NCBI GenBank assembly: GCA_963751245.1
Contig: CAVVTR010000003.1
Span: 1 to 64,000 of the forward strand
DNA length: 64,000 nucleotides
Direction: 5' to 3'
DNA from: CAVVTR01 sp963751245
GTDB taxonomy: Bacteria; Acidobacteriota; Thermoanaerobaculia; Thermoanaerobaculales; Thermoanaerobaculaceae
The notes under the pieces were generated by a model. That model had not been told where the DNA came from. It saw nothing but the letters and a program-made list of their open reading frames with translations, and did not search any database. Numbering within the stretch: the first letter of the stretch is position 1; every line of letters begins with the position of its first letter. Of the stretch, positions 45,001 through 53,150 are shown piece after piece. The position numbers and the translations under genes were made by a program.

Positions 45001-46566
45001 CGCTCGGTAGCGGTCCGCGGTGCGGTCGAACCAGGCGTTGAACACGTCCAGCGCGTGCTTGACGAAACCGCGCCTGCCGCTGCGGGCGATGTCCGGGTCC
45101 ACCCACCGCGACGACAGCATGGGGTCCAGGGTGAAGGAGACGAACAGCGACACCAGCACGGCGAAGGCCACGGTGATGCCGAACTGGAAGAAGAACCGCC
45201 CCACGATGCCCTTCATGAACGCCACCGGCACGAACACGGCGATCACCGACATGGTGGTCGCCAGCACCGCCAGGCCGATCTCGGCGGTGCCCTCGCGGGC
45301 CGCCTCGAAGTGGTCCTGCCCCATCTCCAGGTGGCGGACGATGTTCTCGCGGACCACGATGGCGTCGTCAATGAGCAGGCCGATGGCCAGGGAGAGCGCC
45401 ATCAGGGTCATCATGTTGAGGGTCATGTGGAGGAAGTTCATGGCGATGAACGACGAGATCACCGAGATGGGCAGGGTGAGCCCGGTGATCACGGTGGAGC
45501 GCCAGGAGTTGAGAAAGAAGAAGACGATGAGCACGGTGAGGATGCCGCCGATGACCATGGTCTCCTGCACGTCTCGCACGGAGTCCCGGATCATGATGGA
45601 GCCGTCGCGCACCATGTCGATGCCGACACCGGACGGCAGCTCCGTGCCCAGGGTCGCGACCTCCCGCTTCACCGCGTCCACCACGTCCACGGTGTTCGCC
45701 CCGGACTGCTTGAGGACGTCCAGAGCCACCGCCGGGGTGCCGTTGACCACCGCCAGGGAGCGCTGCTCCTCGACGCCGTCCACGATGGTGGCGATCTCGC
45801 CCAGGGTGACGGGACGGCCGCCGCGCTGGGCGACGACCATGCCGGCGAACCCGGACACGTGCTCGGGCTTGCCCGAGATGCGCAGGGTGGCCTCGGTGGC
45901 CGCCCGGTCGAGCCGCCCCACCGGGGTGTTGATGTTCTCGGCCTGCACCCCCGCCACCACGTCGTCCACGTTCAGGCCCAGCGCCTCGAGACGCGCCGGG
46001 TCCAGCTCCACCTGGACCTCGCGGGGCGCCGCGCCGACCAGGTCCACCTTGCCCACGCCCGAGATGTTCTCCAGGCGGCGCTTGATCTTCTTGTCCACCA
46101 GCGTGGTCAGGTCCCGGACGGACAGCGTGTCGGAGCGGATGGCCAGCGACGCCACCGGCATGGCGGCGATCTCCAGCTTCTGCACCACCGGCTCCTCGAT
46201 GTCCCGGGGCAGGTCGCCGCGGATGGCCGCGATCTTGGCGCGGGCCTCCTGCGCGGCGTCGTTCACCGAAACGCCGAGCTCGAACTCCACCACCACCTGG
46301 GAGACGCCCTCACGGGACACGGAGGACACGTGCTTGACGCCGGCGATGGGGTTCACCGCCTCCTCGAGGGGCTTGGTCACCTCGCGCTCGACGCTCTCCG
46401 GGGCCGCCCCCTGATAGACGGTGACGATGGAGAGCACGGGGATCTCCACGTCGGGGTACATGTCCACCGCCAGCTGGCGGTACGAGAACACGCCCAGGGT
46501 CACCAGCGCCAGCATCATGACGGCGGCCAGGACGGGGCGCTTGATCGACAGGTTGGACAGGAACAT
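42094..46566 (-). CDS. RND efflux pump fused to TolC-type outer-membrane channel, 1490 aa
   Basis: Residues 1-1035 are a full HAE1-type RND permease: MFLSNLSIKRPVLAAVMM, SGANTVDVVDAV, the proton-relay pair in AIGLLIDDAIVV, and a second set of helices including GLVTKNAILLVDYA. No stop follows. At about 1042-1066 there is a complete internal signal peptide (AVGIALALLAGAAAPARAQQ), then a full TolC-like protein with repeats of ERNRDIQKAEEYRRWLAG and FPIFDGLRTRGKVVQARSDL type. The protein would have to be cut at the internal AxA site for the channel to reach the outer membrane. RND-TolC fusions are known in Bacteroidetes, so this is unusual rather than unheard of. It is the last gene of the TetR-controlled operon, 113 bp after the adaptor. 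ATG 46566. Confidence 0.9.
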   Translation of the reverse strand: MFLSNLSIKRPVLAAVMMLALVTLGVFSYRQLAVDMYPDVEIPVLSIVTVYQGAAPESVEREVTKPLEEAVNPIAGVKHVSSVSREGVSQVVVEFELGVSVNDAAQEARAKIAAIRGDLPRDIEEPVVQKLEIAAMPVASLAIRSDTLSVRDLTTLVDKKIKRRLENISGVGKVDLVGAAPREVQVELDPARLEALGLNVDDVVAGVQAENINTPVGRLDRAATEATLRISGKPEHVSGFAGMVVAQRGGRPVTLGEIATIVDGVEEQRSLAVVNGTPAVALDVLKQSGANTVDVVDAVKREVATLGTELPSGVGIDMVRDGSIMIRDSVRDVQETMVIGGILTVLIVFFFLNSWRSTVITGLTLPISVISSFIAMNFLHMTLNMMTLMALSLAIGLLIDDAIVVRENIVRHLEMGQDHFEAAREGTAEIGLAVLATTMSVIAVFVPVAFMKGIVGRFFFQFGITVAFAVLVSLFVSFTLDPMLSSRWVDPDIARSGRRGFVKHALDVFNAWFDRTADRYRAVIGWALDHRKTVLAAATVAFFGGIVAFGMLENEFFPASDQGEFQVNFSTAPDASLEETTNRLGVVLAAIGSLPEVDHTYASIGAGDTGTVRDASVYVKLKDRAERARSQKEIQRELRERLVAIAGIVPSFAESGNLDSRKPLQASIRGEDLARLKTYAAQMKGALYGVPGIVDLEMSLEHESPEYRLVIDRERAADAGLSSAAVARTLGVLVGGQAVSTFEDEDGDAIDVRLRLPEASRRDIAQVAALRLVVNRPGQAPALVSLGSLARYEAATTPSEIVRRDLSREVVVSANLDGLPLGTAVQKVREVAAGMHLPPGYSVVLAGENEAMEESFRYMGEALLLAIVFVYLILAAQFESFMDPLAIMLSLPLSIVGMAGMLLLTGDTINIMSLIGLIMLMGLVTKNAILLVDYAKVLRRRGMDRRTAVIEAGRTRLRPIMMTTTAMIFGMLPLALALGSGGEMRAPMARAVIGGLITSTLLTLLVVPVVYTALDDLVVRLKRRVAGAAKPSRAAAVGIALALLAGAAAPARAQQPVAPAAVPATGVATTVTLTLDEALRMAAERNRDIQKAEEYRRWLAGKYVEERAAALPQLTLTAAGLRQYDASQQDFFKDIPAEFGAIFSFQQDVTTAELGLSQAVFTWGKVGAAIRAAKVGLATGDDNLRRFRQAVRRDVTAAFYDVLLAKEMAAIAEENLQQKERHLEEARNRYSAGTATDYDVLAAEVAVANARPDVIRTANAVRTAREGLAFLLAETDRDVDARGDLGAEPAPPVSYEVALAVALANRPELAELTHQRQVAQELVTIAGTGDKPRVDLRAAYGRRTIDTGLDDSAGRTWNAGLYLSFPIFDGLRTRGKVVQARSDLSSLRLDEARLRDSIALEVRNAVDAVRQSEEIVAALSGTTEQAKRLLFMAEKGYEYGVKTRLDVDDAQLNLTMARGNLARARRDYLVAEVTLRWVQGVLGEGVPQPS

Positions 46567-46679
46567 CGCCGACTCCTCCTCGCGGCGGCGCCACGGCTCC
46601 CGGGAACGGCGGCGCGGTCGGGTGTCCGCGTCCGTCTCGCCCGGGCCGTGCCGGCAGCCCCCGCGCCTCTCCCGGCGCC

Positions 46680-47798
46680 TCAGACGGCGCCGGCGCTCTC
46701 CACCACCTTCACCTGGTCGCCGTCCTTCAGGTTGAAACCGCCCCGCACGACCACCCGGTCGCCGGCGGCGAGCCCCTCCGAGACCTCGACGGTGTCGCCG
46801 GAGACGGTCCGGGCAGCCACCGGCCGCCGTCGCGCGACGTCGCCCGTGACCACGAACACCTCACCGCTGCCCTTCTCCACGTCCCAGCGGAGCAGCGCCC
46901 CGCGGGGGATGAGGAGCGCATCCTCGCGGGTCCCCGTGACGATACGGCCCTTGACGAACAGGCCGCCCCGCAGCGCGCCGTCATCGTTCCTCACCTCGGC
47001 CGTGACCTTCACCGCGCGGTCCAGCTCGCCCACCGCAGGGTTGATGTGGCGCACCGTCCCCTCGAACGTCTTCCCCGGCAGCGCGTCCACCGTGAAGAGG
47101 AGCGGCTGCCCCACCCGGACGGCCGCGCTGAAGGTGGAGGGCACCGACACCGTGAGGTCGAGGAGGCGGTTGTCCACGATGCGGAACATGGGCGCGCCGC
47201 TGCCCATGTTCTCCACGCGGTCTCCCACGTTGACCCCGCGCTCAGCCACCACCCCGTCGATGGGCGCCCGGATCACCACCTTGTCCAGGCGGGTCTCCAC
47301 CGCCGCCAGCTGGGCGCGGGCGGCGGCCGTCACCGCCTGGGCCGCGTCCCGGGCCGTGCGGGCGTCGTCGAGCTGCTGCTCGGTGACCAGTCCCACGTCC
47401 TTGAGCTTGAGGGCGCGCTCGAGCTCGCGGCGGGCCCGGGTCTCGGCCACCTCCGCCTGCTTCAGCGCGGCCCGCATCGTGTCCACGGCGTTCTCCGCCT
47501 CGCGGCTGTCGAGCCGGGCCAGGGGCTGCCCGCGGGTCACCGGCACCCACTCGGTGACGTAGACGTCCCTGACCACCGCTGTGAACTCCGACTTGACCTC
47601 CGCGGCGACCTTGGGGGCCAGCGTCCCCACCACCCCGACGGCCTCGGTGACCCGTGCCGCGGAGACCTCCGCCACCTCCACCGCCACCGTCGGGCGCCCC
47701 GCCGACGCCCCCTCCTGCCCGGCGCCCTCGCGGGAGCACGCGCTCACCGCCACGCCGCAGACCGCCACCAGCACCACTGCCATCGCTCTTTGTCCCAT
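46680..47798 (-). CDS. RND efflux periplasmic adaptor (membrane-fusion protein), lipoprotein
   Basis: 372 residues, HlyD/AcrA type. It starts MGQRAMAVVLVAVCGVAVSAC, a lipoprotein signal with the Cys at the lipobox end. Then come a barrel-sandwich half-motif (GTLAPKVAAEVKSEFTAVVRDV), a helical hairpin (about 90-165, AALKQAEVAETRARRELERAL), the second lipoyl half (VIRAPIDGVVAERGVNVGD), beta-barrel and membrane-proximal domains. It links the pump to the outer-membrane channel. ATG 47798 shares one base with the tetR stop (TGATG), so translation is coupled. The RND-TolC fusion follows in the same operon. Confidence 0.92.
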   Translation of the reverse strand: MGQRAMAVVLVAVCGVAVSACSREGAGQEGASAGRPTVAVEVAEVSAARVTEAVGVVGTLAPKVAAEVKSEFTAVVRDVYVTEWVPVTRGQPLARLDSREAENAVDTMRAALKQAEVAETRARRELERALKLKDVGLVTEQQLDDARTARDAAQAVTAAARAQLAAVETRLDKVVIRAPIDGVVAERGVNVGDRVENMGSGAPMFRIVDNRLLDLTVSVPSTFSAAVRVGQPLLFTVDALPGKTFEGTVRHINPAVGELDRAVKVTAEVRNDDGALRGGLFVKGRIVTGTREDALLIPRGALLRWDVEKGSGEVFVVTGDVARRRPVAARTVSGDTVEVSEGLAAGDRVVVRGGFNLKDGDQVKVVESAGAV

Positions 47799-48427
47799 CA
47801 CGAAGACTCCTTCTCCCCCACCGGCGCCGCCAGGGCGCCGCGGAGCACCACGTCGAGCACCCGCGAGAGGGTGGTCCGGTCCACGCTCCACTCCGGGTGG
47901 CACAGGGCCAGGCCCTCCGCCGTGTCGAAGGCGCCGAGGACCGCCATCGCGACGATCTCGGGCTCCCCCTCGCGCAGCTCGCCGGAGGCCATGCCCTCGT
48001 TGACGAGTCCCAGCACCACCGCCTGCAGCCTCTCGTGAAAGGCGTCGAAGTCGAACAGCGGCGCGTCCTGCGGAGGTCCGAAGTAGAGGGCGTGGGCGAC
48101 CCGCACCACGGAGAGGTTGCCGAGCACCAGTGCGAAGAGCTGGTCCATCAGCCGGTACAACCGCTCCGTGGCGGTACCTCCCGCGTCCAGGGCGGCGCCG
48201 ATGGTCGCATCGAACAGCGCGAGCGCCCGGCTCATGATCTCGGCGAAGATCCCGTCCTTGCTGCCGAAGTAGTAGTACAGGACGGGCTTGGTGACCCCCG
48301 CGGCCTCGACGATCTCGCGCACGGTGGTGGCCGCGTAGCCCTTGCAGGCGAAGAGCTCCACCGCGGCGGCCATCAGCCGCTCCCGCGAGCTGTCGTCCTC
48401 CGCCGGACGGATCTCCCCTGCCTCCAC
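47798..48427 (-). CDS. TetR-family repressor of the efflux operon
   Basis: 209 residues. The helix-turn-helix is in GYAATTVREIVEAAGVTKPVLYYYFGSKDGIFAE, followed by a ligand-binding helical domain, ending REGEPEIVAMAVL. GTG 48427 is chosen because AGGAGG sits four bases upstream. A 20-bp perfect palindrome (48453-48472) lies between its promoter and its start, so it is expected to repress its own operon, then the adaptor and pump, until a substrate binds. Its stop overlaps the adaptor start. Confidence 0.9.
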   Translation of the reverse strand: MEAGEIRPAEDDSSRERLMAAAVELFACKGYAATTVREIVEAAGVTKPVLYYYFGSKDGIFAEIMSRALALFDATIGAALDAGGTATERLYRLMDQLFALVLGNLSVVRVAHALYFGPPQDAPLFDFDAFHERLQAVVLGLVNEGMASGELREGEPEIVAMAVLGAFDTAEGLALCHPEWSVDRTTLSRVLDVVLRGALAAPVGEKESS

Positions 48428-48452
48428 GCCGCCTCCTTCTGCCACAAAAAAG

Positions 48453-48472
48453 CGGTCGTCTTGTGACGACCG
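48453..48472. promoter_or_regulatory. Candidate TetR operator (7-bp palindrome arms)
   Basis: CGGTCGT-CTTGTG-ACGACCG, a perfect palindrome about 10-30 bases downstream of the expected tetR transcription start. Confidence 0.6.
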
Positions 48473-48489
48473 GACACTACCTACCGATA

Positions 48490-48517
48490 AGTATAGGACA
48501 CGACGCGCCGCCGTCAA
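48490..48517 (-). promoter_or_regulatory. Sigma-70-type promoter of the tetR-adaptor-pump operon
   Basis: On the minus strand: -35 TTGACG (48517-48512), 16-base spacer, -10 TATACT (48495-48490). Strong match for this GC-rich genome. Confidence 0.75.
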
Positions 48518-48571
48518 CCCCTCCCGGCGGTGCGCGGGCGGCGGGGGCGGCGGCGGCGCGCCCCTGCCGGG

Positions 48572-49987
48572 CTACCCGAGGTAGAAGCAGTACACCTTGG
48601 GCTCGGTCATCTCCTGCAGCGAGAACTTCACCCCCTCGCGCCCCAACCCCGAGTTCTTGATCCCCCCGAACGGCATGGAGTCCAGCCGGTAGTCGGTGGA
48701 GTCGTTGATCATGACGCCGCCGCACTCCAGCCGCGAGGCGATGTCGAACGCCACGTTGACGTCGCGGGCGAACACCGCCGCGTGCAGGCCGTAGGGGATG
48801 GCGTTGGCCTCGGCGATGGCCGTGTCGAGGTCGTCGAAGGGGTAGAGGTTCACCGTGGGGCCGAAAACCTCCTCGTGGTGGAGGGTGGCGGTCTCCGGGA
48901 CCCCCTCGAGCACGGTGGGCGCCATCAGCGCCCCGGCCCTGGTCCCGCCGGAGAGCACCGCGGCGCCCGCCTCCCGGGCTTCCGCGACCCAGCGCTCCAC
49001 CCGCTTCGCCTCCCCCTCGGTGATCATCGGCCCCATGTCGGTGCCCTCGTCCATCTTGTCGCCCACCCGGTACGCCCGGGTGCGGGCCGCGAAGGCGTCG
49101 CGGAAGACGTCGTAGACGTCGCGGTGGACGTAGAGGCGCTGGACGCCGATGCAGTTCTGCCCGGCCGCCCAGAAGGCGCCGGAGACGCAGGTCTCCACGG
49201 CCCACTCGACGTCGGCGTCGCGCCACACGATGACCGGTGAGTTGGAGCCCAGCTCCATGCCGATCTTCTTCAGCCCGGCCAGGGAGGCGATGCGCCGCCC
49301 CGCCTCGACGCCGCCGGTGAAGGAGACCATCCGCGGACGCGGATCCGCCACCAGCGCGTCGCCGATCTCCGCCCCGTAGCCGGTGAGGGTCTGCAGGACG
49401 TCTCCGGGCAGCCCCGCCTCCAGCAGCGCCTCGGTGAGCTTGAGGGCGGACAGCGGGGTGACCGTGGCCGGCTTGAGGATCACCGAGTTGCCGGCGGCGA
49501 TGGCGGGCCCGAGCTTGTGGGCGACCAGGTTGAGGGGATCGTTGAACGGCGTGATCGCCACCACGGGGCCGATGGGCACCCGCTCGAAGAAGCCGCGGCG
49601 GCGCTCGCCGCCGGGAAACGAGTCGAAGGGGATGGTCTCGCCGAGGACCCGCTTGGCCTCCTCGCCGGAGACCGTGAGGGTGTTGGTGCAGCGCCTCGCC
49701 TCCTTGCGCGCCTCGCGGATGGTCTTGGAGCCCTCCCTGGCGATGGTGCGCGCGAACTCCTCCAGGTTCTCCTCGACGATCCGGGCGGCCCTGAAGAGGA
49801 CCTGGGCGCGGTCGTAGACGGTCATGGAGCGCGCCGTCGCGAAACCCCCGACGGCGGCGCGGAGCGCCTCGTCCACGTCGTCGCGGTCCGCCGCCGGGAC
49901 CGTGTCGATGACGGCGTTGTCGAAGGGATCGTGGACCTCGATCCGCCGCGGGCGGTCCACCCACTGGCCGCACAGGAACATCTTCAT
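48572..49987 (-). CDS. NAD(P)-dependent aldehyde dehydrogenase
   Basis: 471 residues. The ALDH fold shows the cofactor motif VPIGPVVAITPFNDP, SFTGGVEAGRRI, general base Glu in ELGSNSP, and catalytic Cys in FWAAGQNCIG. It oxidises an aldehyde to an acid; relatives include lactaldehyde and succinate-semialdehyde dehydrogenases, but the substrate is not fixed by the motifs. ATG 49987 overlaps the homoserine dehydrogenase stop (ATGA), so the two are coupled. With a homoserine dehydrogenase and a Cys/Met-metabolism PLP enzyme upstream, a small aldehyde derived from aspartate or homoserine is a reasonable guess. Confidence 0.85.
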   Translation of the reverse strand: MKMFLCGQWVDRPRRIEVHDPFDNAVIDTVPAADRDDVDEALRAAVGGFATARSMTVYDRAQVLFRAARIVEENLEEFARTIAREGSKTIREARKEARRCTNTLTVSGEEAKRVLGETIPFDSFPGGERRRGFFERVPIGPVVAITPFNDPLNLVAHKLGPAIAAGNSVILKPATVTPLSALKLTEALLEAGLPGDVLQTLTGYGAEIGDALVADPRPRMVSFTGGVEAGRRIASLAGLKKIGMELGSNSPVIVWRDADVEWAVETCVSGAFWAAGQNCIGVQRLYVHRDVYDVFRDAFAARTRAYRVGDKMDEGTDMGPMITEGEAKRVERWVAEAREAGAAVLSGGTRAGALMAPTVLEGVPETATLHHEEVFGPTVNLYPFDDLDTAIAEANAIPYGLHAAVFARDVNVAFDIASRLECGGVMINDSTDYRLDSMPFGGIKNSGLGREGVKFSLQEMTEPKVYCFYLG

Positions 49988-51003
49988 GAGCGCCTCCCGA
50001 TGTGCAGCAGGTCGTTGAGCATGGCGTAGCCGGTGGCCTTCTTCCCCGCGCCGGGGCCGACGACGGTCACGTCGCCCAGGGCCGCGGTGGTCACGGTGAC
50101 GGCGTTGGTGGCGCCGGAGACCGCGGCCAGGGGGTCCGAGAGCGGCAGGAGCCGGGGCGCCACCTCCGCTCTCACCGCGTCACCCTCCCGGCGCACCGAG
50201 CCGATGAGCTTGTAGCGCTGGCCGCGGGCGGCCGCCTCGGCGACGTCCGCCGCCGTGATGGAGGTGATCCCCTCGCAGGGGCTGTCCGACGGCGAGAGGT
50301 GCGCCCCGAACACCACGTTGGCGAGGATGGTCACCTTGGCCAGGGCGTCCCGGCCGAGCACGTCGGCGTCGGGCACCGCCTCGGCGTAGCCCAGCCTCTG
50401 GGCTTCGGCCAGGGCCGCCTCGTAGGACAGCCCCTCCTCCATCCGCGTGAGGATGAAGTTGGTGGTGCCGTTGAGGATGCCCTGCACCGCGCTGATCCCG
50501 CTGCCGGCGAGGCACTCCCGCCGCAGATTGAGCAGCGGCGTGCCGCTCATGACCGTGCCCTCGAACAAGAAGTGCCGGCCCCGGCTGCGGGCGAGCGCGG
50601 CGAGCTCGTGGTAGTGGAGCGCCAGCGGCCCCTTGTTCGTGGTCACCACGTGCATCCCCCGCTCGAGCGCCGCGCGGAGGTGCGAGGTGGCCGGCTCGCC
50701 CGTGGTGATGTCGGTGTACGTGGCCTCCAGCACCACGTCCGCCTGCGCCTCGCGGATCATGGCGAGGGCGTCCATCCCGACGCCATCGGGCAGCGACGAC
50801 AGCGAGGACCCGCCGGACGCCGCCGCCAGCGCCCCGGCCAGGTCGATCCCCCGCCGGCTCAGGCAGCTCCCCTTGAGGGAGTCGGCGATTCCGGCCACCT
50901 CCCAGGTGAGGCCGTACTCGTCCGCGAGCTGCTCCCTGCGCTCCAGCAGCAGCTCCGCGAGCCCCTGCCCCACCGTTCCGAATCCTACGAACAGCAGTCG
51001 CAT
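49984..51003 (-). CDS. hom: Homoserine dehydrogenase without ACT domain
   Basis: 339 residues. The N-terminal NAD-binding motif is LLFVGFGTVGQGLAELL, then VVLEATYTDITTGEP, TTNKGPLALHYHELA, GTVMSGTPLLNLRR, and the HSD signature ILNGTTNFILTRMEEG with YAEAVPDADVLGRDAL. It reduces aspartate semialdehyde to homoserine. It lacks the C-terminal ACT domain that gives threonine feedback in many homologues. It lies 40 bp after the PLP gene and its stop overlaps the ALDH start. Confidence 0.9.
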   Translation of the reverse strand: MRLLFVGFGTVGQGLAELLLERREQLADEYGLTWEVAGIADSLKGSCLSRRGIDLAGALAAASGGSSLSSLPDGVGMDALAMIREAQADVVLEATYTDITTGEPATSHLRAALERGMHVVTTNKGPLALHYHELAALARSRGRHFLFEGTVMSGTPLLNLRRECLAGSGISAVQGILNGTTNFILTRMEEGLSYEAALAEAQRLGYAEAVPDADVLGRDALAKVTILANVVFGAHLSPSDSPCEGITSITAADVAEAAARGQRYKLIGSVRREGDAVRAEVAPRLLPLSDPLAAVSGATNAVTVTTAALGDVTVVGPGAGKKATGYAMLNDLLHIGRRS

Positions 51004-51043
51004 CGATACCTCCAGTCCGGCCCGTCCGTGGGTGGCGCGCGGC

Positions 51044-52414
51044 TCAGATCCGCGCCAGCGCCTGGTCGAGGTCGGCGATGACGTCGTCCGGGTGCTCCGC
51101 GCCCACGCAGAGCCGGACCATGGTGGGGGTGATGCCGGCGAGCTCGCGCCCCTCCTCCCCCTGTTGCAGATGGGTCGAGATCGCGGGAATCGTGGCCACC
51201 GACTTGATCCTGCCCAGGTCCGTGGCGCGCACGACGAGGCGCAGGGCGTCGAAGAAGCGCCGCGTCCCTCCGGGGCCGCCGCGGGTGACGAACGACAGGA
51301 GGTGGCCGAACGCCGGCCGTTCCGAGTCCACGACGCGGAGGTAGCGCGAGGCCAGCTCGTGAAGGGGATGCTCCGGCAGCCCCAGGTAGTCCACCCGCTC
51401 CACCGCCGGGTGAGCGGCGAGGAACGCCGCCACCCGCTCCGTCCCCTCGGACAGCCGCTCCACCTTCCACCGCAGCGTGCGGAGCTCGTTGAGGAGCATG
51501 AACGCGGCGAAGGGGGACAGGCACGGCCCGGAGTCCCTGAACGGCCACAGCTTCAGCCAGGACGCGTAGTCGGCGCGCTCCTCCTCCCCCAGGTGCCGGC
51601 TGGTGATGCCGTGCCTGGCGACGATCGCCCCGGCGATGGCGAAACCGCCCGCCCCCGCCGTCTTGGTGAGGGAGTGGACGACGATGTCGGCGCCGTGGGC
51701 CAGTGGGCGCAGCAGAGCCGGGGTGGCGATGGTGGCGTCGACGACGAGGGGGATGCCGTGCTCGTGGGCCACCGCCGCGACGCCCGCGACGTCGAAGCAC
51801 GCCTGCTGTGGATTCGACGGCATCTCCGCGTAGAGAAAGCGGGTGTCCCCGTCGACGGCCTCCCGCCAGGCCTCCGTGTCCCAGGGCCGGGTCACCCACC
51901 GCACCTCGGCGCCGCGCTCCCGCATGCGGACGCTGAACAGCTGGAAGGTGCCGCCGTAGACCTGCGACGCCGACACGAAGCTCACGCGCCCGCCCCCTTC
52001 CGGGAGGGCCAGCAGCGGCTCCACCGCCTGCTTGATGGCGGCCATCCCCGAGGACGTGGCCAGCGCCGAGGCGTCGGCGTCGCACCCGTAGCTCTCCAGC
52101 AGGGCGAGCGTCTCCTCCAGGTAGAAGACCGTGGGGTTGTGGATGCGGGAGTAGCACCAGGTGGGGATGAGGTAGGCGAGGGCCGCCTCCATCTCGTCGC
52201 TGTCCCGGTAGATCTGGGACGTCGCGGGGAACACCGGCTCCACGATGCCACCCTGCCCGCCCCGCAGCGCCTCCTCGACGCCGTAGACGCCGTGCACGGC
52301 GATGGTGTCGAAGCGCAGCCGGCGGACCTCGTCGCGGAACGCTCTGCGCGCCTCGGCGAGCTTCCGTGCCTCGCCGACGACCCGCTGGATACCGGGGGAC
52401 ACGGACCCGGTCAT
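51044..52414 (-). CDS. Cys/Met-metabolism PLP enzyme (cystathionine/O-acylhomoserine type)
   Basis: 456 residues, fold-type I, gamma-family. It has FDTIAVHGVYGVEEALRGG near the start, SRIHNPTVFYLEETLA with the conserved Asn-Pro-Thr, ATSSGMAA, and PLP lysine in HSLTKTAGAGGFA. Members catalyse gamma-replacement or elimination on homoserine derivatives (sulfhydrylase, cystathionine synthase or lyase); the exact reaction cannot be fixed. ATG 52414 has GGAGG five bases upstream. It heads the operon with hom and an aldehyde dehydrogenase. Confidence 0.85.
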   Translation of the reverse strand: MTGSVSPGIQRVVGEARKLAEARRAFRDEVRRLRFDTIAVHGVYGVEEALRGGQGGIVEPVFPATSQIYRDSDEMEAALAYLIPTWCYSRIHNPTVFYLEETLALLESYGCDADASALATSSGMAAIKQAVEPLLALPEGGGRVSFVSASQVYGGTFQLFSVRMRERGAEVRWVTRPWDTEAWREAVDGDTRFLYAEMPSNPQQACFDVAGVAAVAHEHGIPLVVDATIATPALLRPLAHGADIVVHSLTKTAGAGGFAIAGAIVARHGITSRHLGEEERADYASWLKLWPFRDSGPCLSPFAAFMLLNELRTLRWKVERLSEGTERVAAFLAAHPAVERVDYLGLPEHPLHELASRYLRVVDSERPAFGHLLSFVTRGGPGGTRRFFDALRLVVRATDLGRIKSVATIPAISTHLQQGEEGRELAGITPTMVRLCVGAEHPDDVIADLDQALARI

Positions 52415-52567
52415 GACGGCCTCCTCTCCTCGGCGCCGTGGAGCGGCCGGCACCGTCCCGGGCGGGACGAACCCTCCCCCGGGGAGGCTTGCGCGCGGCC
52501 GCTCACGTTGGTGACCAGTGTTGCACGAGCGGACCGCCACCGACAACGGGCCGGCCGGAGCTCCGGC

Positions 52568-53056
52568 TCAGCGGCCGGGAGCGCCCTGGGAATCCGGTGC
52601 GGCCGGCTCCTGCACCCGGTGCCAGACGTCGGTCCGCCCGAACAGGGGGATGCCGACGTAACCCCGCAACTTGAGGGTGCCGTCGTCGACCAGGGTGACC
52701 TTGACGTGGTAGGTCTTGCCGGACTTGGGATCGTAGATGGTCCCGCCCTCCCAGAGGCTGTCGCCGTCCCAGGTGAGGTCCTTGAGGATCTGCAGCCCCT
52801 TGAGCGGCTGCGAGCGCAGCGCCGGGTCCGGGTTGTTCTTGTCCAGGGGCACCTTCACGTCCTTCTCCGGCTTCACCCAGACCAGCTTGCCGCAGAAGGC
52901 GTCGCCGCAAGGCTCGATCTGGACGTGGCCGTCCTTGTCCCCGGTGAGCCAGATCCCCGCGATGGCGCCGGCGCTCTCCCCGCCCGCCACAGCGACGAGG
53001 GGGAGGACGAGGAGGATGGCCGCCCCGAGGGCAGCGGGAAGTAGAGAGCGTCTCAT
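52568..53056 (-). CDS. Secreted DUF2147 protein
   Basis: 162 residues. A signal peptide (MRRSLLPAALGAAILLVLPLVAVAG) precedes the DUF2147 pattern: GIWLTG, HVQIEPCGDAFCGKLVW with two Cys, DPALRSQPLKG, GGTIYDPKSGKTYHVKVTL and LRGYVGIPLFGRTDVW. The fold is a beta-barrel of unknown role. ATG 53056 has AAAGGA eight bases upstream and gives a clean signal peptide; an in-frame ATG at 53122 would add 22 residues. It lies 94 bp after the porin on the same strand. Confidence 0.85.
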   Translation of the reverse strand: MRRSLLPAALGAAILLVLPLVAVAGGESAGAIAGIWLTGDKDGHVQIEPCGDAFCGKLVWVKPEKDVKVPLDKNNPDPALRSQPLKGLQILKDLTWDGDSLWEGGTIYDPKSGKTYHVKVTLVDDGTLKLRGYVGIPLFGRTDVWHRVQEPAAPDSQGAPGR

Positions 53057-53150
53057 GGTCGTGGTCCTTTCCGCCGGGCGGCGGGACCGCCGTCCGGGCG
53101 CGCTTTCGTGCTGTGGCAACACCGCCGCGGGTCCGCCGATTCTCGCCCGC

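Noticed and set aside
41812..47562. Very long open frame on the plus strand over the efflux operon
   Set aside because: It is antisense to three well-conserved genes and its composition (His/Arg/Gly-rich) is that of a GC-rich shadow.
52415..52567. Possible SAM-type riboswitch before the Cys/Met PLP gene
   Set aside because: I could not match the conserved helices of SAM-I, SAM-II or SAH riboswitches; only a short GC hairpin is present.
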